A DNA stretch of 64,000 bases from Aurifilum marmelostoma (taxonomy: Eukaryota > Ascomycota > Sordariomycetes > Diaporthales > Cryphonectriaceae), in NCBI GenBank assembly GCA_027559495.1, contig JAMXSV010000003.1, positions 3,100,001 through 3,164,000 on the forward strand, written 5' to 3'. Shown piece after piece: positions 32,267 through 44,309 of this stretch. Every line of letters starts with the position of its first letter. The first letter of the stretch is position 1. The translations under genes and the position numbers were made by a program. The notes under the pieces were generated by a model. The model was not told the DNA's origin, did no database searches, and was given only the letters and a program-made list of their open reading frames with translations.

Positions 32267-34034
32267 ATGATGTTTTCCAAATCCTTCTGGAAACGTCGGT
32301 CCCTCCGGGTCTCGGACAAGAAGCGGACGGCTGCGGCAGAGCTCACGCTCAAGGAGTCGCTGTACCCAATCTGCCTCGTCACAGTGCTCTTCTTCCTGTG
32401 GGGGTTCTCATATGGCTTGCTCGACACGCTCAACAAGCACTTTCAGAACACCCTCGGCATCACCAAGGCGAGATCTTCCGGGCTGCAAGCTGCTTATTTT
32501 GGGTGAGTTGGTTCTATTGGTATCCTACTGCTTTGCTTCTCCGTCTTGTGAGGCCACAATGGAGTTTTATATCTATAAGGGTTCTTTTCCATCTTCGATA
32601 AAGCGGAGAGAGCACCACTAATATGAATACATGTGTGCTTCAGTGCCTATCCCATCGCCTCTCTGGGCCATGCCGCCTGGATCCTAAGGCATTATAGCTA
32701 CCGGGCCGTGTTCATCTGGGGCCTGTGTCTGTATGGCATCGGTGCCCTGCTCGCTATTCCTGCGATTATGCACCGGAGCTTTGGCGGCTTCTGTGTGTGT
32801 ATATTTATCATCGGAAATGGTCTCGGCTCGCTGGAAACAGCAGCCAACCCATACATCACTGGTGCGTGATACTTAACAACTACCCAAAGCAAAGCACAAC
32901 GAAAAAAGGATCCCCCAATTTTGACTCGATGTGGTGGTGGTGGTAATCTAGTCTGCGGTCCGCCCAAGTATTCCGAAGTGCGCATCAACCTGTCCCAGTC
33001 CTTCAACGGCATAGGCACCGTGGTCGCCCCTGTGCTGGGTTCCTACGTCTTCTTCGACTTTGGCGACGCTCGTGCCCTGCAGAACGTGCAGTGGGTGTAC
33101 ACGGCCATCGCCATCTTCGTCTTCTGCCTGGCCTTTGTCTTTTACATGTCGCACATTCCTGAGATCACCGACGCAGACATGGCGTTCCAGGCGGACGAGT
33201 CACAGGCCTCGGCGGACAGCGCAAAGCCCTTTATTAAGCAGTATCGGCTGTTCCATGCAGCGTTTGCGCAGTTTTGTTATACTGGGGCACAGGTTGCTAT
33301 AGCGAGGTGAGTTGATATGGGAGGGCCCTGATTCCCCTTGCTCACTGTCCTGGACGTTGTCCTCCTGCTCCCGTTTGGCAAATATGACCATTGATATCAC
33401 TAACCGTGCATATATGAACACTAGTTATTTCATCAACTATGTAACCGAAACTCGCGCCGGCACCTCTTCGGCCCTGGGTTCTCAGTTCCTCGCCGGCGCC
33501 CAAGGAGCCTTCGCCATAGGCCGTTTCGCCGGCACAGCCTTTATGCACTTTGTCCGCCCCCGCACCGTCTTCCTCTACTACCTCAGCCTCTGCATCGTCT
33601 TCATCGGGCCCGCGATCACGCAGCGCGGCAACACGGGCATGTCCATGCTCTACGTGACCCTCTTCTTCGAGTCCATCTGCTTTCCGACCATCGTCGCGCT
33701 GGGCATGCGGGGGCTGGGCCGCCACACCAAGCGCGGCTCGGGCTTCATCGTGGGCGGTGTCTTTGGCGGCGCCTGCGTGCCGCCGCTGACGGGGGCGGTG
33801 GCGGATATGCACAGCACGGCGCTGGCCATGGTGGTCCCCATGGCGTTCTTCATTGCGGCCTGGTCGTATGCGCTGGCGGTCAACTTTGTGCCGGTGTATC
33901 GGAACACGGCGGATGCGTTTACCATGACGGAGATTGGGCTGCATGGGCATCATGAGGGCGTCGCTGAGGTGGGTGAAGTGGGGAGTCTTGATGCGGATGA
34001 GGAGAAGGCTGTGGTCAAGGAGCAGGGAGAGTAA
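32267..34034 (+). CDS. MFS sugar permease, FucP (L-fucose/glucose/galactose) type
   Basis: Exons 32267-32502, 32644-32861, 32952-33306 and 33425-34034 give 472 residues. Introns are 141, 90, 118 bases with GTGAGT/GTGCGT donors and CACTAAT or CACTAAC branches. Hallmarks of the FucP branch of the major facilitator superfamily are LFFLWGFSYGLLDTLNKHF in the first membrane helix, NGLGSLETAANPYITG in helix 4-5, and NLSQSFNGIGTVVAP. About 11-12 hydrophobic helices are visible. The N-terminus is a short basic cytosolic tail and the C-terminus is acidic (EVGEVGSLDADEEKAV). It is a proton-coupled monosaccharide importer by family; the actual sugar is not determinable. The start could also be the next Met (32270). 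No sugar-catabolic gene is adjacent. Confidence 0.9.
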
Positions 34035-35294
34035 CGATGGAAGGTATTCAGCTCTGGGTGAAGGGGTTGGCGGGGGGGGGGGACAGTTTCTTTTGGATTT
34101 TTCTTTTCCCGAAGGGTGTTACCTTTTGATGGATCAGAATGAAAGGACGGAACAACAACGAATGAGGCCAGACGTCTGATTGTGAGGGTCTTCAAGCTGT
34201 GAGTTACAGTTACTGAGCAGCTGTCGTTCGTAGTTGGGATAAATACATGCACGTAGTATCATCTACCGTCACCAAATCTATGCCTACATATTGAATGCGA
34301 ATCTACAAGCACCGTTTGACTTGAACCATGCTGATAATATGACTGCCTATAATCTAGCCCTTTCTAATTAGTATGTGTTTCTCCTGAGCCGTCTTTCCGA
34401 GATGTGTTGAGCAACTCCATCTCAGACCCGCCCCTAATTATTGCCAAAACTCTAATTTAACCTCAGGCTTCTCATCTCGTATCTCCCATCATGATAAGAA
34501 GAAGACCTGTAACCTCTCATTCAGACCGTCTGGCGCTTCAGAACTGGTGGTGGTGGTGTGCTGGCTCGGCATATAGCAACCTGGCCATCGCCCTCACTTC
34601 GCGATTATCACTCTTGATGATAATTAATTAGTTACTAAATACCAATTCCTGCGCTACTATTGCCTACCTCAAACTCGCATATGTAGTCTTTTAAAATCCG
34701 ATTGAGCCATATCTGCAAGACCCAGGGGTCCACATCACCTCAAAGAGATAAAACGTCCAACCCTGGGTTGTTTATTGACTGGATGTCAGCCCGGGTCGAA
34801 ATAACCGCCCAAGACGTGATGGTTTCCTGGCACAACCAATCAATGCCCAGGATCCAGGGTCTCCAGCGCCTCCGTCACTGTCACTGTCACCTCGCTCTCC
34901 CCTTGGGCGTCAAATCGTCACTAGGAGACTTTTCTGAACCCAATGGCTACACCTTATTCTTTCTATCTTTTCCTTTTTCTGATCCATCGCCGACAGTGAC
35001 AGCATTGACATGCACGTCAACAACCAGGGCCGTGGGGCCACTCCTGGAATGTAATTGCTGTGCCGGTCGTCTCCTGGCAAGGGTGGTTGGTTGCTCAGTA
35101 ATAATTTAAACAGATGATGGCCTTTTGGCGAGCGTGCAAAAGGCTCTTATATTAAAGAAGCCGGCCCCTTGACGGCTTATTAACACCGACAAAAAGTGAA
35201 AGACACTTCGAGGGTAGTGATAAGTTGATCAGAGTACCAAGATAAATTTGCACAATCAATCGATATCTTCACCCATCATTCAACTCAAGTAGCC
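34035..35294. other. Intergenic, no gene seen
   Basis: This 1.26 kb is AT-rich near 34240-34380 and contains the promoter of the small secreted-protein gene. No domain or splice-supported frame is seen. Confidence 0.6.
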
Positions 35295-35950
35295 ATGAAG
35301 ACAGCCGCTGCAGCTGCAGCCTTTGGCCTCGTCATCCTGTCCGCCCCCTCGGTCTCCACCGCCGCAGCACTGCCCTCTCAGCGGTCGACTTCAGACTGCA
35401 GCGATTATATAGGCGGTCTCACGGTCTGGTCGGACGCCAACTTCACCGGCAGATCACACCAGTACAATGTCTCAGCCAATACGTGCAGTACGCATCAACC
35501 TGTCCTCTCATTCACATCTCCTCTTGAGGACGGATGGAAGTCTCCAGAGAGGACCCAAACAGCACACACACATTTGACGTAATTACTGACTCGGCACACA
35601 GTCTCCATAGCCAGGCAGTTCCCATACGAGCAACCTGCCGGCGTCAGCTCTGTGGCTGCCAACCCTTTCAACTGGTGTACATTATATCCGTATGTCGTCG
35701 GAATCCCCTGGCCCCCTTGTCTGTGCCGATAGGCGACGCCCCGGCAACCTAAAGACAAGAATGCCTCCCCACGTTTTGGTTTTCCTCGGTTCTAATACCA
35801 AGATTTCCCAGCAACACGGACTGTGACCCCGGGCTAGGAAGAACCAACGACACCTTGGATGTGGTCGGGAGTTACTACGACCTGGCAGGCTCCGAGGAGG
35901 TCTGGGACAACCTGGCGCAGAGCTTCTCATGCCGGCCTTACGATTGTTGA
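35295..35950 (+). CDS. Small secreted cysteine-rich protein, candidate effector
   Basis: Exons 35295-35487, 35602-35689 and 35812-35950 give 139 residues; introns are 114 and 122 bases with TTACTGAC and TTCTAAT branches. A clear signal peptide (MKTAAAAAAFGLVILSA, cleavage near residue 25) is followed by a mature part of about 114 residues with six cysteines (DCSD, NTC, NWC, DCDP, FSCRPYDC). There are no membrane segments and N-glycosylation sequons are present. The segment LTVWSDANFTGRSHQY recalls the W/F-x-D-x-N-F-x-G pattern of crystallin-like beta-gamma folds, but the match is short. Size, cysteine content and secretion fit an apoplastic effector or antimicrobial-type protein. Function is unknown. 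Confidence 0.8.
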
Positions 35951-36599
35951 GAAGAAACAATCGAGATTGTTGAATTGAGGTGTACTCTTTATCACGTGCT
36001 CTGAAGGTCTTGCCCGTAGAACAATACGCGATCAAGGCAATGTGGAAATCTGGTATCAGAAAGGAAAAGAGGACTGCTGAGATATCTAATGGGTACTGCC
36101 TCTTGGGGAGGGGGGGTGGTTAGGTGTATTTACTGGACCTCGAATGAGAGCTCAGGGTGACATATATATTTACAAGCCATTTATTATCTGACTGGTATAC
36201 GAGACATATACATGACCGACAGCGAACACACCGAATTACCATTCGACCTCTTTCTCTTCCATTCTTTTCATTCTCGCTTAATTACTCCCCCTTTTCCCCA
36301 CCAACCTCGCCTTTTCTCTTGTTCTTTTTTCTTTTAAAAAAAAAAGAGGAAAGAGGAAAAAAACATACCATTGCCCTATTATGCATAGCAGGCGTTCGGT
36401 TCATTATGCCGACTTTCAAAAAGCACATATCAATGTCCCAAAATCGTGAACAGGCCAGAGACTCCCTTCCTCACATGCCGTTGCTGTCTCCATCTAGTAG
36501 CTGAATCAGTCAAGTTTCGAACTAGATATGGCCTGCGAACCCTCACCTTGTCTCCGATCATCACAAGGACCGAATCACGATCTCTTGTAAGCCAGCCAG
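35951..36599. other. Convergent intergenic
   Basis: This is the 3' region shared by the secreted-protein gene and the orphan minus-strand gene. It includes an A10 run near 36336 and pyrimidine-rich sequence. No gene is seen. Confidence 0.55.
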
Positions 36600-39500
36600 T
36601 CACAAGACTTCGTCCTCATCGTCATCGTCGTTCTCGTCGTCGTCAGCGATCCCTGGAAACCCAGAAATCACGGCAAGCCTTAGCGACAGGACGGGTCGGC
36701 GAGCTGGTTGTGGTGCGTTAGGCATCAGCCGGCTGCGAATGGGAGATTTGGCTGTCGGGTGCTCACTAGGTTGTGCGCGGTGCATCACGGCCGAAGATTC
36801 TTGTCGAGCCGACGTTGAAGATGTCGGCAGCGGGCTTCTACGAGACATGACATTGCTGTCATCCTCGACATCAGAGGCCGCCGACCGATGTGGGGTATGC
36901 GGACCTGGTCTCGAGCCTGTCGTGGATGGTTGAGTGATGTGGGAGGGTCCTGAGGCCTCGACCGGGGAAGCAGTGGGCGCAGGCGACGTTCTCATGTCAG
37001 TTGGTGCGGCTGTGTCTTGGTGTTGCCCAGTCAGTGTTCCGTGTAGAGGAGGCTCCGCAGCTTCCGAGGCAGTGTTGACATGAGAAATGGAGGTGGAAGA
37101 AGTCGTTCGAAGACCTGTACCGCAGCTGGTCGTGGTATGATCCTGTGGACAGGCTTGACTGTCCCTCTCAACTGGACGCGGTGGGATGTGTGCCAACTCG
37201 AGAGTGTCGTCTCCATCCTCTTCTTCATCTTTGCACTGAGACGATGTCTCGCTGTCTGGGATAGAGATCGGGTCGTCCATCGAGCTGCCATGAAGCCTCA
37301 AGGAAGCCCATCTTCCAATCATCCTCATATCCCTCCTTGGAAGAGGGCGTTGCAAGATAAGTGAGACGTCATCTAAGAACGCATCACTTCCTTGCTGACC
37401 TTGATCTTCAGTCGGCTCCTCTTCAGCCGGCTGATCAGGACTTGCGGCGCCCAGAAGAATTTCGGTACTCGGGTATGAGTAGCTATTCAGACCGGACCTG
37501 AAGGATCCTGGAGTACTCCCTCGCCGAACCCCAGTTCGGGCATACCGATCAGAATCCTCATCGTTCATGAAGTTCTGAAAGTCTTCGTACTCGTCGTCGT
37601 TCAGACAGGTAGGTATTGGTGAGTCTGGAACCGTCACCAGAGGGATCTCAAGCTCGCTCGACTGATCAGCACTTCTGCAGTCGACCGAGTTCTGGGGAGT
37701 GGCGTGTAAGTCGTCTCCCGAGTCAGATTCCGGAGATTTTGAAGCCGTCGATCGCTGAATCTCAACTTCATCACACTGACTAGGGCTTCTGCGATCGATT
37801 GAGCTCCGGCAACTTGTATACACACTTTTGCTTAGCTCTGAAGTGGGCGATCCTGGAGTTGCGGCTCGAGGAGCCTCAACCTCGTCAGGCTGATCGGGAC
37901 TTTCACGATCGATGGAGCCCGGGAGGTGTGTCTGAGAGTTGTCCCTCGGCTCAGACATTGGTGAATCTATAAGCACGGTAGTGAGTGAATTATTTTGTAA
38001 TCAGTTGAGATTGTCATGGTGCATAGGCTGCACCTCACTTACGGAATCTGGAAGAATCGCTGTCTTGTGATGTCCTCGTCTCGGTTGATGATCGACAACG
38101 ACTAATGATACATTCTTCAACATGAGGTGCACTATAAGATGCATCCGCCATGGGCACATCAGATGCACTGTCGTCCCTAGCTGAGGCCTGACTTCTATCG
38201 TCTGGGGTGGCAAGGTGACTGCTGGGACGGCTGGCAGCGGCAGTGGACTGCGAAGTGCGCTCTTCGTCGATCATCTGGGGAGCCTGCCCTGGTGATGACA
38301 GCCGGCTATGTCGATCAATGCCCTCTGTCGATTCTCGCGACTGTGGCTATGAGCAGGGGATTAGACTATTCAGCGGAAATTCTCTTCTAAGTTTTCTTGA
38401 GGAAGCCTCACCGTTTGCACTTCATTGTCTGTCGTCTCGTCGTCAGATGTCGATTCGGAGCCAGAAGGCGAGGACGAGTCGCGTCTTGCCAGGTAATAAT
38501 CGGCCCGTTCCTTGAACTTTCTTGCTACATCGCGAGCGATTCCAGATAGGTCCACATGTGGATAGTGTAAATAATCTCTGGGCCGCAGATTCCCGGCTGA
38601 TATCCAGGCGAGAACAGGATCCTCTGGCAGATTGAAAGACTCATGCGCAGGTGGGATCTCCAGAGTTTTATCCAAGAAGAGACAAGGAAATTGACGCTTG
38701 TTGATGTTGGGGCCACCGTCTTCGTAGCCCTCAGCCCAACCAGTGATGACTCCATTCTTCGTGGTGTAGCATTTGGGAATCTTGGTCGTTTCGTCCTTGT
38801 TCCTGGTGACAGCCCTATCTCGAGGTCTCGCCGCCCTTGGGTTACAGATCGACTCATCAGAGTTGCTGGCATCGCTTGTGGCTCGACCTGCATGTTTCTG
38901 CCTTTTCAAACGCCGCATTGCGTACTCGCGGGATGATAGAGCGAGGAGAGTGTCGGGTAGATATGCCTGGATACCAACCTTGTACCAGCTATATTGGGGA
39001 AGGACGGCCACAAGACTCCATGTTGTTCCATATCTTCCATCCTGCCATTTACATTGACTACCGATGAGTATTAGTACCTGTTTCTGCGATGAAAGAAAGA
39101 TCTTTCGAAGAGTTACAACTCCAGTTTGGAGCATGACGCCAATATCGCCTGCGGAACAGCTCTATAAATCCGCAAGAATGGGCAAAAGGCGCCATAACTC
39201 AGGGGGGGGTGGAGAAGAGACAGTGATAATCACATACTAGATCTCACCAGGGACAGGGTCGATGATACCGAGAAATCGTGGTGTCCGTTTGGGCTGCGCC
39301 GACTCAGACACAGATGCATCGACTTCTATAGAGTCAATAAGATGGACTGGGGATGGCGCGACGCCTGCAGGTGAAGACGGCTCGAGAGATGAAGCTGCGG
39401 ATGGTGGGAACTCCGGAACAGGGCACGATTCGATAGGGGAGGTCGGGGGCGATTCCACGTCTCGTAAGGGGGACGTGCCGACAGCTGGAGGCGAGGATGA

Positions 39501-40593
39501 ATCAACCTCTGAATCAGTGGACGGCTCGGTAGCTGGGACAGACAACGGTTCGGCAGCCATAATAGGGGACGATTCAGGAGCTGGAGCCGGCACAGGTCTG
39601 GACAGCCGGCTGTTGGGGTCGAAACGGCCACTACGAAGCTCCTGCATGTATCTCTTGTTATTCACCATTGCGAGTTGAGGATCGCATCTTCGGATACTCC
39701 AACCGAGACTCTGGACGGCAAGATTGTGGGTGACCCTATCCAGACAGTGATCGGGTCCAGAGAGATGGTTTATGGCTCCGAGAATAGGATCTTGGTTGAA
39801 GTATAAGTCGTGCTCGCGGCAGCGCAAAATATACCAGGTATTGTTCCCTTTGGGATGCGACACGATGTAGGACTTTTCCTGGCAGACTGGATCTGCAGTG
39901 TTCTTCCAGACGGTTGCGTACTCGATTACCCTCTCGGTTGGGGAAGCAGCATGTCGCCTCCGGAAATGTGTGACTTCTCTCGCCACGCTCGAGGCCATCG
40001 CCTTCGCATGAGGGAGGCTTGAGCACCGATACACACCGCCGTACTGGGTCGTGCCGCCCGCGATTGTTGCAGCCCGCTGCCATGCCATCTTCGCCGGACC
40101 ATGCTCGTGCGATCTGCTCTATACGGCAGTCAGTGCTCCATGCAGGTATCAATGGGAGTATTTGTGGGAACGTACGTGCTCGACCTGGTGGTGTATGGGA
40201 TCCTGTCGGGTCCCCTCGGCATCAGTAGCGCCAGAACAGGTTGGGCCGGGACTCTCCCATCGAGGACAAGAGTCTGTAGTCTCGCAGGGATCAAGAAGAC
40301 GTGGTTGTTTTCCGCAACCTGATCGAGCTCGCTGGTTCTGGAAATTTGTCAGACAGTGTGAAGGAGTATTCTGAATCTGAGCTTGTGATAATGTATTGCA
40401 AGTAGTAGGTATAGTCTAGCGTTGCACATACCGATGGATCCCCAGCGTCAAACACATGGTGAGAACCTCTAGATCGACCGAAAGCAAGACGATCATGGGC
40501 ATCCTCGTCTAATCCACGCTTGCGCTTCAACACAAAGTCTTGTCTGTTCACATCGTCCGTGGGGGGTTCCATTTTAGATGGCGGCTCCCTCAT
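36600..40593 (-). CDS. Large orphan protein with C/H-rich module and Ser/Pro repeat tail
   Basis: Six exons: 40593-40432, 40370-40176, 40118-39238, 39057-38412, 38346-38043 and 37966-36600, all phase-consistent, giving 1184 residues. Four of the five introns end with recognisable branch sites (GCACTGAC, TACTAAT, TCTAAT, ACTGAT). A module at about residues 155-240 has an ordered C/H set: YILRCREHDLYFNQDP then INHLSGPDHCLD. A second conserved-looking block spans exons 3-4: FLGIIDPVPGEIY, TTWSLVAVLPQYSWYKVGI, then GWAEGYEDGGPNI and FPCLFLD. The rest is Ser/Pro/Asp-rich and disordered, with a degenerate repeat in the last exon. Similar two-block architecture occurs, as I recall, in unnamed multi-copy proteins of Sordariomycetes; I know no function. 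The C/H-rich module may bind zinc (inference). Confidence 0.75.
37628..37930 (-). repeat. Degenerate tandem protein repeat in the orphan gene
   Basis: Three copies of roughly 37-40 residues: SIDRESPDQPDEVEAPRAA, SIDRRSPSQCDEVEIQRST and SVDCRSADQSSELEIPLVT, each followed by a Thr/Ser-Pro end (TPGSP, SKSP, PDSP). The copies have diverged, so the duplication is old. Confidence 0.7.
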
Positions 40594-42342
40594 TGCGGCG
40601 CGCCGTCTGCACAGTTTATCTGCTTGCTTCCTCAGCTGAGGGCTCTGTTGTGTACTTCTAGTCGATCTAAATCTGCTCTAGCCCCGCTGAGGAACTTCGA
40701 GTTTACTCGAGTCTCACCATCTGTTTTGGTCTTGTCCTTGGCTGCTTCGAGGTCGACCTAGATGAGATCAGTAGCTTATATCTGTTGACGCCGAAGTGAT
40801 CGGCATGGACATCGTTGGAGTGATGATGCTGGAAGCCCTTTCTGAGGTATGGCTAAACGAGAGAATTGCATTTGGTTCTATTGATGGTTTGCTTCAAAGA
40901 TAGCGAGCCCGGGGAAGAGTGAATCCGGGGTGCAGGATGATAATCTTTAGAAGTGAAGGTGGAGGAGGGGACATGTACATAGTGGGAGGAAATAGGAGGA
41001 GGAAAAGTAGCCCCAAGAGGGGAGCGAGAGGGACGGGAGAGAGAGAGAGTAAATCGAGGGGCCGGGAAAAGCGCGGGAGAGCAGGGGACTGATAGAAACA
41101 AATGGAATATCCAACACAATAATAGTGCCGCCAGTTGCATGATACCTGAACGATGTCGGCCTGCATGAAAAGGAAAAAGCAATGCGGGCGGAATCTTTCA
41201 CACTATACTCTTGGGCACGCGTACAGACTTGATAGGGGTCGCGCAGGCAGCCTTGCCAGCTCAGCCAGATATGCGGTTACACGCATGGAAGCGAGGCCCA
41301 CCTCCCAACGCTCGACCAAACACACGTCCTCGTCGATCTCACCATGAGGCATGGCTTAAGTTGGCCTCCATTTGGGCTCCAGCAGAAGTGCTTTTGCGAG
41401 GCCTAGATACGTATGTGATAGGCCGAGAACCCGATGTGCAACCGTCTTTAGTCTCTGCGGCCCAACAAGGACCTGCATTAGACTCATACGGATTGGGATT
41501 GAGGCTGGTCTGCGCACAGCTCTCTTGTCGCTCAACTCCGTTGTCATACCTCCCCCGGGGGTAAGATGGGATCTTCTCAATGAGGCCATGATGCATTCTT
41601 CTTGGGCGAAGTGATTGAAGGCCCGAATGAAGGCGACTACCACTGTATGACTGAGCTCCTGGGCTCCTGGCATAGGCCCTCCGGGGATCAAATGGGCATC
41701 ATGGGCCTGCTGATGGTGCACATGAACAAGTGATCATTAATAGTTCCCGGATCATGGCGCCCAAGATATGACTGGAGCTCTGGCGTCGCCCGTATCTTCA
41801 GTTCAGGGCCAACATAGGTGCCGGCGGTGCTGTCCTGCCTCTCTTGGACGAGCGCAATGCTTCAAAGCACATTTGCTCATTTGGCAAAGATGGACAACGT
41901 ATTGATCCGGCTGGGTCCGCAGTAAGACCGGCCGGGGCCGTAGCGCTGGGCGGGGCGGAGGGTCGGAGGGTCGGAGACAGGCATGACAGGGCGGGAAAAT
42001 GGTGATGACCAAACCCCACTATCGCGGCCCAACATGCCAGCTCTGCACTCTGATCGGGATCGGGATCATCCTAGACGCCCCATAGATATTCGGGTTTAGT
42101 TTGACAACGTCATTCTATCGCTGTTATGTCCGTTGCTTGATGCCTCGGCAGGCCACCGTTCCGGTGAGCTGTGGGGATGGTACCGTCGAGGAGGCCCTCT
42201 TTCTTAAGATACCATCGTCTCGCGCCTGCAGAGTGTTTCCTCACCCATCCAAGCACACCTCGATATCTGCTGACAGACCTGACACCTTGCGGATCCCACT
42301 GACAAGCACTCCGGTCTCATACTGATCTTGGCGGCCCTCATC
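40594..42342. other. Divergent intergenic, no gene seen
   Basis: This 1.75 kb lies between the divergent orphan gene and the GST. It is purine-rich near 40960-41080 on the plus strand. Chance frames only. Confidence 0.6.
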
Positions 42343-43135
42343 ATGTCTCTCGAAGTCCATCACCTCCACCTGTCTCAATCCGAGAGAATTGTATGGCTGC
42401 TAGAGGTATGCACGTCGCAACCCATCTGAGATGTGGAGAGAGCCTCTGCTGACCGGCTCACAACAGGAGCTCAAGGTTCCCTACGAGCTTCACGTCCACG
42501 AGCGCGACCCGCAGTCGGCTTTGGCCCCGGCAGACCTCAAGTCGCTTAACCCCTTCGGCACTGCGCCCTACTTTCGGGACACCAAGGTCTCGCCGCCCGT
42601 GGAGCTTTCTGAGTCGGGTGCCATCGTGGAGTACATCTTGACCGTCTACGGCGGCTCTAGCCCGGTACGGCTGACGAGGTCCCCGAAAGACAAGGACTAT
42701 GGTGCTTATCTGCAGTGGTTGCACTACGCCAACGGCTCCCTACAACCGACCATGAGCCGCAACATGGTCTTCTTGCTCGCGGGCGTCGGCAGCGATGTGC
42801 CCATCATCGGAATGTTCAAGGCCAGGACGGGCTTTGCGCTGAAGCGGTTGGACGAGAGGCTCGCAGATAACAAGTATCTGGCAGGCGAGGAGTTGAGCGC
42901 GGCGGACATTATGAGCGTGTTCAGCCTCACCACGACCCGAGGCTTCTGCCCGTTCGACCTGAGCCCATACCCGAACGTGCTGAGGTATCTGGAGGATATC
43001 GCGGCACGTCCTGCATACCAGGAGGCAAACAGGAAGGGCGACCACGGGATGGAGCCTATGATCACAGCCAAGGTCAAGGGGTTCACCCAATTCCCGCCCT
43101 TTGCGAAGGCGCTCTCGGCCCTTCCGGAGCAGTAG
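42343..43135 (+). CDS. Glutathione S-transferase
   Basis: Exons 42343-42405 and 42467-43135 (61-base intron, phase 0, CTGAC branch) give 243 residues. The first exon supplies the beta1-alpha1 segment HHLHLSQSERIVWLLEEL, with the Ser of the Ser-Gln-Ser stretch as candidate thiol-activating residue. The glutathione-binding loop LNPFGTAPYFRD and the ESGAIVEYI motif complete the thioredoxin-like domain. The helical C-terminal domain includes YLAGEELSAADIMSVF. It conjugates glutathione to electrophiles or has peroxidase activity. It resembles the small soluble fungal Gtt/Ure2-like GSTs (with inserts such as GVGSDVPIIG). Cytosolic, no targeting signal. Without the first exon the protein would lack its active-site loop. 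Confidence 0.92.
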
Positions 43136-44309
43136 TCAAGCGTGTGCCGCCGGCAATGATGTTTGAAGCTGTATATGTCGTCAATAAATAGATTTTGGAT
43201 TTCTGTGGCCTGGTGAGATCTCTCCCTGATCTAGTTGAAACACCCGGTGGTGTGTGCGTGTGTCTGTGTGGTGATCAACCAAAGAAAGGAGATGATGGCC
43301 TCAGACCCTCGTTGGCAACGACCCTTCAGCGGCTCTACGGCGTGATCAGCCCAATTCAGTGCTTGTTCGACTGACTTGGCTTGACCCGACGGCCTCTTGT
43401 TGTGTACAGCCCACCCTCGTTGATAGATAGGCAGATGCCGTTGACTCTGGCGTGATTTTGGATGGGTTTGTTCGGCTGTTGATGTTCTCTTTTTGATTGT
43501 ACATTATCGCCGTTCCTTTTGCAGCAATCGAGCATGACGAATGATGGCAGGGAAACTACTTGAGCAGGAACGAAGAGGTGCCTATTCCGTACCTGCCATA
43601 TGCTGTAATACGCACCCAGATGACTCTACTAGAGGTGTACTTTGGGTGGCAGTGCGCTGTACAGTATGCACGATGCACAGGGCAGTAGCATTGGAGAGCT
43701 GTGGGAGCAGATGACCAGGGAGACCCCTGCCACGGCGGCGGTAGCAGCGCTCACTTGTCAGGCCGAGGCTCTGAGAGGCCTCTGTCTGGGGAGGGTTTAC
43801 CACAGTACAGGGCAATCATCAGGGTTGGGCACCCAACCAGGGCACCCAGCCAGGGCCCAACAGCTAGACTTAGCACTGGCCACCTGAGCCTAAGCAACAC
43901 GCGAGATGGAGGGTGACAGGGGTTATGATTGATCACGAACATTCATCTCCCCAGCCATCATCGTCAACATCTCCATCGCGGGCATTTGTTGTCTTCTCCT
44001 CCTCTTCTCTTCCGCCAATACGACGAGTTGCACTGCAGCAGATCAGACGCAAGCTGTTCATCTATCGTTACGCCGTTTGTATCTGGATCCTGGTACGGCA
44101 GGCGCTTCCAGAAGTGTGCCCCTACTTGAGCGGTCCGTCCCAGCCGGCAGGATTCCCATAATCAACCCAAACGCAGCGCATCTACGCAGTCGCCAAACAG
44201 GCTGTGAGCGAGTGACTGCCATCTACGAGCTCTGTACCAGTGTGGTATCGTAAGAACACAGCAGCTCTCTTGGATTAGCATCTCGAGCTTCCGAACCACC
44301 GTCTCCATC
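43136..44309. other. Intergenic, no gene seen
   Basis: This 1.17 kb holds the GST 3' flank and the EDE1 promoter and leader. Nothing recognisable. Confidence 0.6.

Noticed and set aside
32267..43135. Idea that permease, secreted protein, orphan gene and GST form a biosynthetic cluster
   Set aside because: There is no backbone enzyme (PKS, NRPS, terpene cyclase, P450), and orientations and spacing are ordinary.
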